A DNA stretch of 64,000 nt from an uncultured Curvibacter sp. (GTDB lineage: Bacteria > Pseudomonadota > Gammaproteobacteria > Burkholderiales > Burkholderiaceae_C), in contig CAIKMN010000011.1 of the NCBI GenBank assembly GCA_903828535.1, positions 1-64,000 on the forward strand. The letters are read 5' to 3'. Positions 37,841-46,876 of this stretch are shown piece by piece. The first letter of the stretch is position 1, and each line of letters opens with the position of its first letter. A program made the translations under genes and the position numbers. The notes beneath the pieces were generated by a model. That model saw only the letters and a program-made list of their open reading frames with translations. It searched no databases and had not been told where the DNA came from.

Positions 37841-38673
37841 GGCATGTTGGCCAAATGGGGGCGGTAAAGAGGGTGGTGGCGCAAAGTGTCGAAGCAAAAG
37901 CCCTTGGCCTTCAAGCCCACAATCAGCGGCTCTAGGTCGGCAGGCGCCCAAGGGTCTTGGCGCGACCAAATGCCCAAATGCGCCATCAAAATATCGCCTT
38001 GACGAATGTTCTGCAACGCTTTCTTGAGCAGCATGGCATTGGGGTGGGGGCCACTCGGCAGTTCATCGCCCAAAAAGCCGGCGGGCGCCCAGTCCACATG
38101 CCGATAGCCTTGGCCCTGAGGGGTGGGGCAATGCTGCGCGGCCGCCAACAGAGCCGGCGAGGTTTTACCGCCCGGCGCCCGGAACAAAGGCAAGGCGGGC
38201 ACGCCGGTGATGGATTCCAAACGGCGGTTGCTGCGGGCCAAAGCTTCACAGTAGTCAGAGGCGCTGTAAACCTCGCTTTGTCCTGCTTTGGGGCCTGCAG
38301 AGGGTTTCATTTGAAAGCGGACTTCTTGCCCGTTTGCTGCAGGCAAATCGGCTCGCCAATAGACATGGTCAAAAGTATGCGCAGCGAAGTCATGCCCCTC
38401 CAACGCCCGCTGGCGCCACCATGGCGCCCAGTGCTCGCCCAAGCTGCCATCGCCCTCTTGGGTCGGTTCGTTGGCAGCAAAGAAGGTGACACGCACTTGT
38501 TGTCGCTTGAGCACATCGGCAATCAAGGGGGCGACGCCCATGTGGCCGGTGTCGAAGGTGAGGTAGAGGGGTTTAGGGCAACGGGCAGCAGGGGGAATTG
38601 CCGTCTGGACATCCATTGCCATTGAAGGCGTTGCCGCCAAAACGGTCGATCCGACTCGCCAAAGCACAACCAT
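37837..38673 (-). CDS. Polysaccharide deacetylase family protein, divergent active site
   Basis: A 278-residue NodB-homology protein from the assigned ATG 38673, which gives a signal-like N-terminus ending PSMA; starts at 38772 or 38754 are possible and overlap the YncE gene. NodB motifs: TFDTGHMG (motif 1; usual TFDDG, so the second, metal-ligand Asp is Thr here), AHTFDH (motif 2 with both His), FRAPGGKTS (motif 3), and LMAHLGIWS (motif 5). The family deacetylates peptidoglycan, chitin or other glycans; whether this member is active is open. Four-base overlap with the sterol desaturase gene. Confidence 0.82.
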   Translation of the reverse strand: MVVLWRVGSTVLAATPSMAMDVQTAIPPAARCPKPLYLTFDTGHMGVAPLIADVLKRQQVRVTFFAANEPTQEGDGSLGEHWAPWWRQRALEGHDFAAHTFDHVYWRADLPAANGQEVRFQMKPSAGPKAGQSEVYSASDYCEALARSNRRLESITGVPALPLFRAPGGKTSPALLAAAQHCPTPQGQGYRHVDWAPAGFLGDELPSGPHPNAMLLKKALQNIRQGDILMAHLGIWSRQDPWAPADLEPLIVGLKAKGFCFDTLRHHPLYRPHLANMP

Positions 38674-38719
38674 GGCTCTTCGCGGGCGGCGCAACCAGAT
38701 CAACCCGCCCTGCCAGGGC

Positions 38720-39751
38720 TTAGCGTGGCGCGTGATCAAGCGTCCAAACACCATGGGGCGACTTTCCAACATTCACCTGACGCAGCACCTTGCCGGACTC
38801 GCTGTCGATCACCGTCATTTTTCGGGTCCAACGCGAGCTGAGCAAAATCAGACGGCCATCCTTGCTGACGTCCATGCAATCGGGGCCACCCGGTGCCGCA
38901 AACGTTTTAACCACCGACTGAGTGGTCATGTCAATTTGGCTAATGGTGTTGGCCACGCGGTTGCTGACATAAATGTGATGGCCATCGCCGGTGGCGCGGA
39001 AAGCATGAGCGCCTTTGCCAGTGGGCAAGGTTTTGACCAAATGGCCCTCCTTGCCAGAGAGGTCATAAACCTCAACGCCCTCCCCGCCGGTCAATCCCAC
39101 GAACAAAAATTTGCCGTCCGGTGAGCCATAAATATCCGCGGGTAACGAGCCTGTTTTGATCCGCCACTTGAGCGCCTGGGTCGCCAAATCAATTGACACC
39201 AACTCGTCGCTGTCTTGCATCGTCGAATAAACGGTTTGGCTGTTTTTGTCGATCCACAAATGGCTGGGCGTCTTGCCAGTAGAGACGCTAGAGGCCAAGG
39301 TCATTTCCTTGCCATCCCAGTGGTAAATATCCACATGGTTGAGACGATTGGCCGCGGTCACAAACCACTTCATGTCGGGCGAAAAACGCAGTTGATAAGG
39401 ATCCAAAACGCCCCGCACGGTGCGTTGCACCTCCGCGGTTTGCGGGTCCAAAAACAGCAAGGAATCGCCCACCGCATTGGCCACGATGAGCGACTTGTTG
39501 TCAGGCGTCAAATACAAATGATGAGGCTCTTTGCCGGTGGGGATGCGCTTTTTTTCGGTCCAGCTGACGGGGTCGATCACACTGACCGAGGCATCCAAAG
39601 AATTGAGGACAAAAATGGGGGTGGTCGGCGCCACGGGATCGGCTGCTCGTGCGGCTGATGCCCAGCCCAAAGCCGTCAACGCACAGAAAAGGGAAGGGAA
39701 AAGGGAAGGAAAAACAAAACGCAAAAAAGAATTCACAAGTCGAACTTTCAC
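38720..39751 (-). CDS. YncE-like beta-propeller protein
   Basis: A 343-residue exported protein with a signal peptide (about 1-37, ending ARA) and about seven repeated blades of the YVTN/cytochrome-D1 type (PHHLYLTPDNKSLIVANA, QLRFSPDMKWFVTAANR, ADIYGSPDGKFLFVGLTG, AFRATGDGHHIYVSNR and so on). E. coli YncE is periplasmic and binds DNA weakly; the function of most members is unknown. It is the first gene of the run with the deacetylase, desaturase and EI24 genes. The signal region carries a repeated purine/pyrimidine tract (near 39685-39715). Confidence 0.82.
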   Translation of the reverse strand: MKVRLVNSFLRFVFPSLFPSLFCALTALGWASAARAADPVAPTTPIFVLNSLDASVSVIDPVSWTEKKRIPTGKEPHHLYLTPDNKSLIVANAVGDSLLFLDPQTAEVQRTVRGVLDPYQLRFSPDMKWFVTAANRLNHVDIYHWDGKEMTLASSVSTGKTPSHLWIDKNSQTVYSTMQDSDELVSIDLATQALKWRIKTGSLPADIYGSPDGKFLFVGLTGGEGVEVYDLSGKEGHLVKTLPTGKGAHAFRATGDGHHIYVSNRVANTISQIDMTTQSVVKTFAAPGGPDCMDVSKDGRLILLSSRWTRKMTVIDSESGKVLRQVNVGKSPHGVWTLDHAPR

Positions 39752-39851
39752 AGTACCTTAAAAAGAAGCCACTTTGCACAAAAGGATGGGCCCAGGCCCC
39801 AATGGGAGTGTAGCCCCTGAGCAAGCGCTGTGACGGGGATACCACTCCCCG

Positions 39852-39906
39852 CAGCAGTCAAGCAGCAGTCAAGCAGCAGCCAAGCCGCACTCAGGCTGCA
39901 CTCAAG
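39852..39906. repeat. 11-bp tandem repeat at the rsuA 3' end
   Basis: Two perfect copies of CAGCAGTCAAG (39852-39873) are followed by CAGCAGCCAAG and two degenerate copies (ccgcactcagg, ctgcactcaag), the last of which encodes the final rsuA codons. The 139-base gap to the YncE gene holds nothing else I recognise. Confidence 0.8.
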
Positions 39907-40631
39907 GCGCTCAAATCCGCCTCTGATAACCAACGCCATTGCCCCGGCGCCAAATCTTCGGGCAAGCGAAAAGCGCCTATTTGCGACCGGTGCAAGCCCT
40001 CCACCCGGTTGCCCACCGCTGCCACCATTCGCTTGACTTGATGGTATTTACCTTCCAACAAAGTCAGTCGCAAATGGTGTTCAGCCACTGGCACGGCCGC
40101 GGCAGCGCGGACAGGTTTGGGATCGTCATCGAGCACCACGCCGTCCAGCAAACGCGCCACTTGGGATTCGTCCAAGGGGTGCTTGGTGGTGACTTCGTAG
40201 ACCTTGGGCACCTGTTTTTTGGGGGAACTCATGCGGTGAATGAACTGCCCGTCATCACTCAACAGCAACAAACCCGTGGTGTCTTGGTCCAAACGGCCAA
40301 TGGCCTGCACCCCCTGCACCGCGCTCTTGCTGGGGCGCTGGCGCAAAGGCGCTGGCAGTAAGGTGTAGATGCTGGGCCATGCTGAGGGCTTTTGTGAACA
40401 CTCGGTACCCGCTGGTTTGTGCAGCAGGAGGTAGGCCTTTTCGGCGTAATGCCAAGGAACGCCCTGCACTTCAAAGTGCAAGCCCGCAGGCTCAAATGGC
40501 GCTGTGGAGTCGAGCACTTGCTGTGCTTCGCCGTCGGCGCCAAACACCTTCACCCAGCCCTGCTGCACCAAGCCCGCACAGACACGACGGGTGCCAAAGC
40601 CTTGAGAAAAGAGGATGTCTTGGAGTTGCAT
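39891..40631 (-). CDS. rsuA: 16S rRNA pseudouridine(516) synthase RsuA-type
   Basis: A 246-residue enzyme with an N-terminal S4 RNA-binding domain (about 1-55, MQLQDILFSQGFGTRRVC) and the pseudouridylase domain. The catalytic Asp lies in AIGRLDQDTTGLLLLSDDG (about 107-125), followed by KVYEV and the YHQVKRM block. ATG 40631 is chosen; the upstream frame extends into tRNA-Cys. The last residues (SALSAA) fall in an 11-bp repeat. Family members RsuA/RluB/RluE/RluF are hard to separate by eye; overall similarity favours RsuA. Confidence 0.87.
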   Translation of the reverse strand: MQLQDILFSQGFGTRRVCAGLVQQGWVKVFGADGEAQQVLDSTAPFEPAGLHFEVQGVPWHYAEKAYLLLHKPAGTECSQKPSAWPSIYTLLPAPLRQRPSKSAVQGVQAIGRLDQDTTGLLLLSDDGQFIHRMSSPKKQVPKVYEVTTKHPLDESQVARLLDGVVLDDDPKPVRAAAAVPVAEHHLRLTLLEGKYHQVKRMVAAVGNRVEGLHRSQIGAFRLPEDLAPGQWRWLSEADLSALSAA

Positions 40632-40637
40632 AAAGTT

Positions 40638-40711
40638 TGGAGGCGCGATCCAGAGTCGAACTGGACTAACCGGATTTGCAATCCGGGGCATAACCGCTTT
40701 GCTATCGCGCC
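40638..40711 (-). tRNA. tRNA-Cys (anticodon GCA)
   Basis: A 74-base cloverleaf: acceptor GGCGCGA/TCGCGCC, anticodon loop ATTGCAA giving GCA, T-arm AGTTCGACT, discriminator T and encoded CCA. It lies 7 bases before the rsuA start on the same strand. Confidence 0.97.
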
Positions 40712-40727
40712 GTCATGCTGACTTCTG

Positions 40728-40757
40728 AAAAAAAGGGAAGCAGTGCTTCCCTTTTCT
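40728..40757 (-). terminator. Terminator-like hairpin between tRNA-Gly and tRNA-Cys
   Basis: On the minus strand, GGGAAG-CACT-GCTTCCC is followed by a run of seven T. It lies 9-38 bases after tRNA-Gly and before tRNA-Cys, so tRNA-Cys may need its own promoter or read-through. Confidence 0.75.
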
Positions 40758-40765
40758 CGGAGATT

Positions 40766-40841
40766 TGGAGCGGGAAAAGAGTCTCGAACTCTCGACCTCA
40801 ACCTTGGCAAGGTTGCGCTCTACCAACTGAGCTATTCCCGC
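40766..40841 (-). tRNA. tRNA-Gly (anticodon GCC)
   Basis: A 76-base cloverleaf: acceptor GCGGGAA/TTCCCGC, D-loop TAGCTCAGTTGGTAGAGC, anticodon loop TTGCCAA giving GCC, T-arm AGTTCGAGACT, discriminator T and encoded CCA. An extended -10 box (TGCTATAAT, minus strand, 40862-40854) lies 13 bases upstream of the 5' end. Confidence 0.97.
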
Positions 40842-40853
40842 ATGAGGAGTCAA

Positions 40854-40862
40854 ATTATAGCA
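40854..40862 (-). promoter_or_regulatory. Extended -10 promoter of tRNA-Gly
   Basis: TGCTATAAT on the minus strand is a consensus extended -10 element placed about 13 bases before the mature tRNA-Gly 5' end, in the gap after lon. No strong -35 box is seen, as is common for extended -10 promoters. Confidence 0.6.
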
Positions 40863-40896
40863 AAAATTTTAAGGAATCTAGCCGGTCAATTGCCTT

Positions 40897-43338
40897 TTAA
40901 TGTTTCACCGCATCGCCCGAAGTATCGGTTGCTTTGACGGCAGGCGCAGCAGAAGCGGCGGCCAGAGCAGCGGCCACCTCTTCGTCGGTCAAGGGCACCG
41001 GTGCGCGTTCCAAGGCAATTTCCAGCACCTTGTCGATCCACTTGACGGGCACGATTTCCAGACCGTTTTTGACGTTTTCTGGAATCTCTTGCAAATCTTT
41101 GACATTTTCTTCGGGGATCAGCACCGTCTTGATGCCACCGCGCAAGGCCGCCAAGAGTTTTTCTTTCAAGCCCCCGATCGCTGTCACTTCACCGCGCAGT
41201 GTGATTTCGCCGGTCATGGCCACATCGGCGCGCACGGGAATGCCCGTCATGGCCGACACAAAGGCCGTGGTCATGGCCGCACCGGCACTGGGCCCGTCTT
41301 TGGGTGTGGCGCCATCGGGCACGTGGATGTGGATGTCGTTCTTCTCGAACACCTCGGGCTTGATGCCCAATTTATTGGCGCGCGAACGCACCACGGTGCG
41401 GGCCGCTTCCACCGACTCTTTCATCACATCGCCCAGCGAGCCGGTGCGGGTGATGACGCCCTTGCCCGGCATCATGGCCGCTTCGATGGTGAGCAAATCG
41501 CCGCCCACTTCGGTCCAGGCCAAACCGACCACCTGACCCACTTGGTTCATGGCTTCAGCACGGCCATAGGTGTACTTTCGAACGCCCAAGTAGTCGTCCA
41601 AATTGTCGGGGCCGACCGTGATCTGTCCCGATAGCTTTTTCAGCAACAGGCCCTTGACCACTTTGCGGCAAATCTTGGAAAGTTCACGCTCCAAGGATCG
41701 CACACCTGCTTCGCGTGTGTAGTAGCGCACGACGTCGCGCAAGGCCTCTTCGGTCACCACCAACTCACTGTCTTTGACACCGTTGTTGGTCATTTGTTTG
41801 GGCAACAGGTACTTCAAAGCGATGTTGGTTTTTTCGTCCTCGGTATAGCCCGACAAACGAATGACCTCCATCCGGTCCAGCAATGCAGACGGGATGTTCA
41901 TCGAGTTGGACGTCGCCACGAACATGACGTCGCTCAGGTCGTAATCGACCTCGACGTAATGATCGCCAAAAGTGTGGTTTTGTTCGGGGTCCAAGACCTC
42001 CAGCAAGGCGCTGGAAGGGTCGCCGCGGAAGTCAGTGCCGAGCTTGTCTATTTCGTCGAGCAAAAACAAGGGGTTGCGGGTACCGACTTTCGTCAGGCTC
42101 TGAAGCACCTTGCCGGGCATGGCGCCAATGTAGGTGCGGCGGTGACCGCGAATTTCAGCTTCGTCCCGCATACCGCCCAAAGCCATCCGCACGTATTTAC
42201 GGCCTGTCGCTTTGGCAATGGACTGGCCAAGCGAGGTTTTGCCCACGCCAGGAGGCCCGACCAAGCACAAGATGGGGGCCTTGACCTTGTCGACGCGTTG
42301 TTGCACCGCGAGGTATTCCAAGATGCGGTCCTTGACCTTTTCGAGGCCATGGTGGTCTTCGTTCAAAACGTTTTCAGCATTGCCCAGGTCGTGTTTGATC
42401 TTGGTCTTTTTGGTCCAGGGCAAGCCCACCAACACATCGATGTAATTGCGCACCACCGAAGCTTCGGCGGACATGGGCGACATGAGTTTGAGTTTCTTTA
42501 ACTCCGCCTCGGCCTTTTTCAGCGCCTCCTTGGGCATTTTGGCGAGCTTGATCTTGCGCTCGATCTCTTCGATGTCCGCGCCCTCTTCGCCTTCGCCCAA
42601 TTCTTTTTGAATCGCTTTGACCTGCTCATTCAAATAGAAGTCACGCTGGTTCTTTTCCATTTGGCGCTTGACACGACCACGAATCTTTTTGTCCACATTC
42701 AGAATGTCGACCTCGCGCTCCAACTGCTCGAACAGATTGGTTAGGCGCTCTTTGATGTCGGACAAGTCCAACACGACCTGCTTGTTTTCCAACTTGAGCG
42801 GCAAATGGGCCGCGATGGTATCGGCCAGACGACCGGGGTCGTCAATGCTGGCAATGGAGGTCAGGATTTCAGGGGGAATTTTTTTATTCAGCTTGACGTA
42901 CTGGTCAAACTGCTGCATGACCGCGCGGCGCAAGGCCTCTATTTCGGGGTTGGATTCCCCCACCAACTCGACCACTTCCAGGGGCGTTACGTTGGCCAAA
43001 AAGTGACTTTCCGCATCGTCAATTTGGTTGACCGAAGCGCGCTGCTGGCCTTCGACCAAGACCTTCACGGTACCGTCGGGCAGCTTGAGCATTTGCAAAA
43101 TGGTCGCGACGCAACCCACTGAGAACATGTCGCTCACGGTGGGTTCGTCCTTGGCGGCGGCACGTTGGGCCACGAGCATGATGCGGCGCTCGGCCTCCAT
43201 GGCCAATTCCAAGGCTTTGATGCTCTTGGGACGTCCCACAAACAGCGGGATGACCATGCGGGGAAAAACCACCACATCGCGCAAAGGCAGCAGCGGCAAG
43301 GCGATGGGGGTACTGGGCAGGGGTACTTGTCCGGACAT
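40897..43338 (-). CDS. lon: ATP-dependent protease Lon
   Basis: An 813-residue AAA+ serine protease that degrades misfolded and regulatory proteins. The N-terminal LON substrate domain (about 10-200) begins PLLPLRDVVVFPRMVIPLFVG; Walker A is GPPGVGKTSLGQSIA and Walker B LFLLDEIDKLG; the C-terminal protease domain has DGPSAGAAM with the catalytic Ser and a downstream Lys. I chose ATG 43338, preceded by GAAGGAA; an earlier ATG at 43368 overlaps the clpX stop as TAATG. The C-terminal 30 residues are Ala-rich, beyond the conserved domain. It is last in the tig-clpP-clpX-lon block. Confidence 0.97.
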   Translation of the reverse strand: MSGQVPLPSTPIALPLLPLRDVVVFPRMVIPLFVGRPKSIKALELAMEAERRIMLVAQRAAAKDEPTVSDMFSVGCVATILQMLKLPDGTVKVLVEGQQRASVNQIDDAESHFLANVTPLEVVELVGESNPEIEALRRAVMQQFDQYVKLNKKIPPEILTSIASIDDPGRLADTIAAHLPLKLENKQVVLDLSDIKERLTNLFEQLEREVDILNVDKKIRGRVKRQMEKNQRDFYLNEQVKAIQKELGEGEEGADIEEIERKIKLAKMPKEALKKAEAELKKLKLMSPMSAEASVVRNYIDVLVGLPWTKKTKIKHDLGNAENVLNEDHHGLEKVKDRILEYLAVQQRVDKVKAPILCLVGPPGVGKTSLGQSIAKATGRKYVRMALGGMRDEAEIRGHRRTYIGAMPGKVLQSLTKVGTRNPLFLLDEIDKLGTDFRGDPSSALLEVLDPEQNHTFGDHYVEVDYDLSDVMFVATSNSMNIPSALLDRMEVIRLSGYTEDEKTNIALKYLLPKQMTNNGVKDSELVVTEEALRDVVRYYTREAGVRSLERELSKICRKVVKGLLLKKLSGQITVGPDNLDDYLGVRKYTYGRAEAMNQVGQVVGLAWTEVGGDLLTIEAAMMPGKGVITRTGSLGDVMKESVEAARTVVRSRANKLGIKPEVFEKNDIHIHVPDGATPKDGPSAGAAMTTAFVSAMTGIPVRADVAMTGEITLRGEVTAIGGLKEKLLAALRGGIKTVLIPEENVKDLQEIPENVKNGLEIVPVKWIDKVLEIALERAPVPLTDEEVAAALAAASAAPAVKATDTSGDAVKH

Positions 43339-43367
43339 GGAAAATTCCTTCGGCTGGGTCACAGCCA

Positions 43368-44633
43368 TTAAGCTTTTTTGGCTGCCTCGCGGTAGACCAT
43401 CAAGGGCGGCTTGTTGTCGTCAATCGTGGCGGCTTCGACCACCACTTTGTCAACATTCGTCGCGGTGGGCAAGTCATACATGGTGTCAAGTAGCGCATGT
43501 TCAAGGATGGAACGCAAACCGCGGGCCCCTGTTTTTCGCGCCAAGGCTTTTTTGGCAATCGCGACCAAGGCGTCTTGGCGAATTTCGAGGTCAACGCCTT
43601 CCATCGCCAACAACTTGGCGTATTGCTTGACCAAGGCATTTTTGGGTTCGGTCAAAATTTGAACCAAGGCTTCCTCGGTCAATTCGGCCAAGGTGGTGAC
43701 TACGGGCATGCGCCCGACCAGTTCAGGGATCAAGCCAAACTTGATCAAGTCTTCGGGCTCCACCTCGCCAAACATCTCTGTCAGGCTGCGCTGTTTTTTG
43801 CTTTTGACCGAAGCGCCAAAGCCAATGCCCGATGCTTCAGTGCGGTTTTCAATGACTTTTTCAATGCCCGCAAAAGCACCGCCGCAGATGAACAAAATGT
43901 TCGTGGTGTCGATCTGCAAGAAGTCTTGATTCGGATGCTTGCGGCCGCCTTGGGGCGGGACGCTGGCCATCGTGCCTTCAATCAATTTCAGCAAGGCTTG
44001 TTGCACACCTTCGCCGGACACGTCACGGGTGATCGAGGGGTTGTCGGACTTGCGTGAAATTTTGTCAATTTCGTCGATGTAGACGATGCCCCGCTGGGCC
44101 CGTTCGACATCGTAGTTACAGCTTTGCAGCAGCTTTTGCACAATGTTTTCGACGTCTTCACCGACATAGCCCGCTTCGGTCAAGGTGGTCGCGTCAGCCA
44201 TCACAAAAGGCACATCGAGCATGCGCGCCAAAGTTTGGGCCAACAAAGTTTTGCCCGAACCCGTGGGGCCTATCAACAAGATGTTGCTTTTGGACAACTC
44301 CACCTCTTCTTTGATGCCCTTTTCTTTGTGCTTCAAGCGTTTGTAGTGGTTGTACACGGCCACAGCCAGCGTGCGTTTGGCAAGCTCTTGGCCAATCACA
44401 TAGTTGTCGAGGTTTTGCTTGATCTCAGCGGGGGTGGGCAAGCCGGTGCGGGCTTCGCCTTCGATGCTGGTCACCAGCAATTCGTCGCGCACGATGTCGT
44501 TGCAGAGATCAATGCACTCGTCGCAAATAAAGACCGAGGGGCCTGCGATGAGTTTTTTGACCTCGTGTTGGCTCTTGCCGCAAAACGAGCAGTAAAGCGT
44601 TTTCTCGCTGGAAGAACCTTTTTTATCAGCCAT
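43368..44633 (-). CDS. clpX: ClpX, ATP-binding subunit of Clp protease
   Basis: A 421-residue AAA+ unfoldase that feeds ClpP. The zinc-binding domain uses Cys15, Cys18, Cys37 and Cys40 (YCSFCGK...CDEC). Walker A is [15 protein letters not shown], and Walker B lies in [11 protein letters not shown]; the ClpP-contact IGF-type loop appears in the GIGFG segment. The C-terminal domain ends the protein at the usual length. It is separated from clpP by a strong terminator hairpin, and its stop overlaps an in-frame upstream ATG of lon. Confidence 0.98.
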   Translation of the reverse strand: MADKKGSSSEKTLYCSFCGKSQHEVKKLIAGPSVFICDECIDLCNDIVRDELLVTSIEGEARTGLPTPAEIKQNLDNYVIGQELAKRTLAVAVYNHYKRLKHKEKGIKEEVELSKSNILLIGPTGSGKTLLAQTLARMLDVPFVMADATTLTEAGYVGEDVENIVQKLLQSCNYDVERAQRGIVYIDEIDKISRKSDNPSITRDVSGEGVQQALLKLIEGTMASVPPQGGRKHPNQDFLQIDTTNILFICGGAFAGIEKVIENRTEASGIGFGASVKSKKQRSLTEMFGEVEPEDLIKFGLIPELVGRMPVVTTLAELTEEALVQILTEPKNALVKQYAKLLAMEGVDLEIRQDALVAIAKKALARKTGARGLRSILEHALLDTMYDLPTATNVDKVVVEAATIDDNKPPLMVYREAAKKA

Positions 44634-44673
44634 AGAAATATGTCATCAATTGAAACAAAACAATGATAGCGAA

Positions 44674-44714
44674 TAAAAAACGGCGCCTCCCGTAGGCGGG
44701 AGAACGCCGTTTTC
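44674..44714 (-). terminator. Terminator/attenuator between clpP and clpX
   Basis: A long, near-perfect hairpin: outer arms AAAACGGCG/CGCCGTTTT and inner CTCCCG-TAGG-CGGGAG. On the minus strand it is followed by TTTTTTATT. It would uncouple clpX from clpP unless read-through occurs. Confidence 0.85.
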
Positions 44715-44728
44715 AATCCCTCAAAAAA

Positions 44729-45337
44729 TCAAGGACGCTTGGCGATGACTTCGTCGATCAAACCGTAGGCCTTGGACTCGTCGGCCGACAAATAATAGTC
44801 GCGCTCGGTATCGCGTTCGATGCGGTCAAGGGGTTGGCCCGTGCGCTCGGCCAAAATTTTGTTGAGCTGCTCGCGGGTCTTCAAAATTTCGCGCGCTGCA
44901 ATTTCAATTTCGGTGGCTTGGCCTTGAGTGCCGCCCAAAGGTTGGTGAATCATGACTTTGGAATTGGGCAAAGAAAAACGCTTGCCCTTTTCACCTGCCG
45001 CCAACAAGAACGCCCCCATGCTGGCCGCCATGCCTATGCACAGCGTCGAGACTTGGGGCTTGATGAAGTTCATGGTGTCATAAATGGCCATGCCCGCACT
45101 GACCGAGCCGCCGGGTGAATTGATGTAGAACGAAATGTCCTTGTCTGGGTTTTCGCTCTCCAAAAACAGCAACTGAGCGACCACCAGGTTGGCGGTTTGG
45201 TCGTTCACGGGGCCGACCAAAAACACCACCCGCTCTTTCAACAAGCGGGAATAAATGTCGTAAGAGCGCTCGCCGCGCCCCGACTGTTCAATCACCATGG
45301 GCACCATGCCCAGGCCTTGGATTTCTTGTGTGCTCAT
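44729..45337 (-). CDS. clpP: ClpP protease proteolytic subunit
   Basis: A 202-residue serine peptidase forming the double heptameric chamber. The catalytic triad is Ser106 (AASMGAFLL), His131 (VMIHQPLGG) and an Asp near 180 ([14 protein letters not shown]). [20 protein letters not shown] is the oxyanion-hole region. It lies 34 bases after tig on the same strand and before clpX. Confidence 0.98.
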   Translation of the reverse strand: MSTQEIQGLGMVPMVIEQSGRGERSYDIYSRLLKERVVFLVGPVNDQTANLVVAQLLFLESENPDKDISFYINSPGGSVSAGMAIYDTMNFIKPQVSTLCIGMAASMGAFLLAAGEKGKRFSLPNSKVMIHQPLGGTQGQATEIEIAAREILKTREQLNKILAERTGQPLDRIERDTERDYYLSADESKAYGLIDEVIAKRP

Positions 45338-45371
45338 GGTTTTTACCTTAAGGGCTTCGTTGAGGCTGAAA

Positions 45372-46676
45372 TCAGCCCATCAACTCTTCAAATGAAACCG
45401 ATTTTTCGACCACTTTGGCTTGACCCAAAACGAAGTCGGTGACGTTGCTTTCAATCACCATGGCTTCGACTTCGGCCAAACGGTTTTGGTCGCCGAAATA
45501 CCAACGCACCACATCGGCAGGGCGTTCGTAACTGGAGGCCAACTCATCGACTTGGTCCTTCAGTTGTTGGGGGGTGACTTGCAGGTCGTTGGCCTTGACC
45601 AACTCGGCCACCACCAGACCCAAACGCACACGGCGTTCGGCCTGGTCACGGAAGAGCTCTTCTGGAATCGGGGCTTTGTCTGCGTCTTTGATGCCGCGTT
45701 GCTTCAAGTCAGCTCGGGCGCCTTCGACCAAACGGCCCATTTCAGCGGCCACGCTGGCTTGGGGCAGGTCGAGTTCGGCTTTGGCAACCAAGGCGTCCAT
45801 GACGGCTTGCTTGTTGCGCGACAGGGTACGGAACTTGACTTCACGCTCCAGGTTTTTCTTGATGTCGGCACGCAAAGCCTCGACGGTGCCTTCTTCAATG
45901 CCCAAGGTTTTGGCCAAGGCATCGTCGACTTCGGGCAGGTTCGCGGCTTCAATTTTGTTCACAGTGACCAAAAAGTCGGCTTGCTTACCGGCCACGTCTT
46001 TGCCGTGGTAATCGGCGGGGAAGTCGAGAGGGAAGGTTTTGCTTTCGCCGACCTTCATGCCGCGCACGGCCTCTTCAAATTCTTTCAGCATTTGGCCTTC
46101 GCCCACCAAAAATTGAAAGGCTTCGGCTTTGCCGCCTTCAAAAGGTTCGCCGTCAATCTTGCCTTCAAAGTCAACGGTTACACGATCGCCATCTTGGGCG
46201 CCTTGATCTTGGGCGCGTTGTTGAAACGTGCGGCGTTGTTTGCGCAAAATTTCAACGGTTTTGTCAATGGCGCTGTCATTGACATCGGCCACGACTTTTA
46301 CGATTTCAGCGGTCGTCAAGTCACCGATTTTGACTTCTGGAAACACTTCGAAAACGGCGTCAAAGCTCAATTCACCTTCAGGGGAACCTTCTTTTTCAGT
46401 GATGCGGGGCTGACCAGCGACCCGCAGATTGGCTTCATTGGCTGCGGTTGCAAAGGCTTGGCCGACTTTGTCGTTCATGACTTCGTATTGAACCGAATAA
46501 CCATAACGCTGAGCTACCACGCTCATGGGCACTTTGCCGGGACGAAAGCCGTCCATCTTGACGGTGCGGGCCATGCGCTTCAAGCGGCTGTCCACCTCCG
46601 ACTGGATGGCTGTCACGGGCAGTGACAAGGTGATTTTGCGCTCCAACTTTTCCAATGTTTCTACGGTAACTGCCAT
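45372..46676 (-). CDS. tig: Trigger factor
   Basis: A 434-residue ribosome-bound chaperone. The N-terminal ribosome-binding domain contains the signature [16 protein letters not shown], the FKBP-like prolyl isomerase domain is near 160-245 ([19 protein letters not shown]), and a long helical C-terminal domain follows. ATG 46676 gives [15 protein letters not shown], the family start; a longer frame to 46709 begins next to the tRNA-Leu trailer. First gene of the proteostasis block. Confidence 0.98.
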   Translation of the reverse strand: MAVTVETLEKLERKITLSLPVTAIQSEVDSRLKRMARTVKMDGFRPGKVPMSVVAQRYGYSVQYEVMNDKVGQAFATAANEANLRVAGQPRITEKEGSPEGELSFDAVFEVFPEVKIGDLTTAEIVKVVADVNDSAIDKTVEILRKQRRTFQQRAQDQGAQDGDRVTVDFEGKIDGEPFEGGKAEAFQFLVGEGQMLKEFEEAVRGMKVGESKTFPLDFPADYHGKDVAGKQADFLVTVNKIEAANLPEVDDALAKTLGIEEGTVEALRADIKKNLEREVKFRTLSRNKQAVMDALVAKAELDLPQASVAAEMGRLVEGARADLKQRGIKDADKAPIPEELFRDQAERRVRLGLVVAELVKANDLQVTPQQLKDQVDELASSYERPADVVRWYFGDQNRLAEVEAMVIESNVTDFVLGQAKVVEKSVSFEELMG

Positions 46677-46706
46677 TTTTTTCTCCAAAAGGGGCCTGCT
46701 TTGATA

Positions 46707-46820
46707 CAAGAAATTTGACCTGGTGCGCGGGGCGGGACTCGAACCCGCACAGTATTGCTACCGTCAGGACCTAAACCTGGTGCGTCTACCAATTTCGCCA
46801 CCCGCGCGTCAAATTTCTTG
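46707..46820. repeat. 13-bp perfect inverted repeat bracketing tRNA-Leu
   Basis: CAAGAAATTTGAC at 46707-46719 and its exact complement GTCAAATTTCTTG at 46808-46820 sit directly against the tRNA-Leu gene (one G lies after the CCA on the trailer side). Confidence 0.9.
46721..46807 (-). tRNA. tRNA-Leu (anticodon TAG)
   Basis: An 87-base class II tRNA: acceptor GCGCGGG/CCCGCGC, D-loop TGGCGAAATTGGTAGACGC, anticodon loop TTTAGGT giving TAG, a long variable arm, T-arm GGGTTCGAGTCCC, discriminator A and encoded CCA. It precedes tig on the same strand and is divergent from hpnC. Confidence 0.97.
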
Positions 46821-46876
46821 ATTTGAAATCGGTAACCCTCAACTATAACCCCTCTGAGTCGCGGCAAAATAGGCCC

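Noticed and set aside
45420-46625. 401-residue frame opposite tig
   Set aside because: Phe/Gly/His-rich shadow translation, no ribosome site, and the trigger-factor gene explains the sequence.
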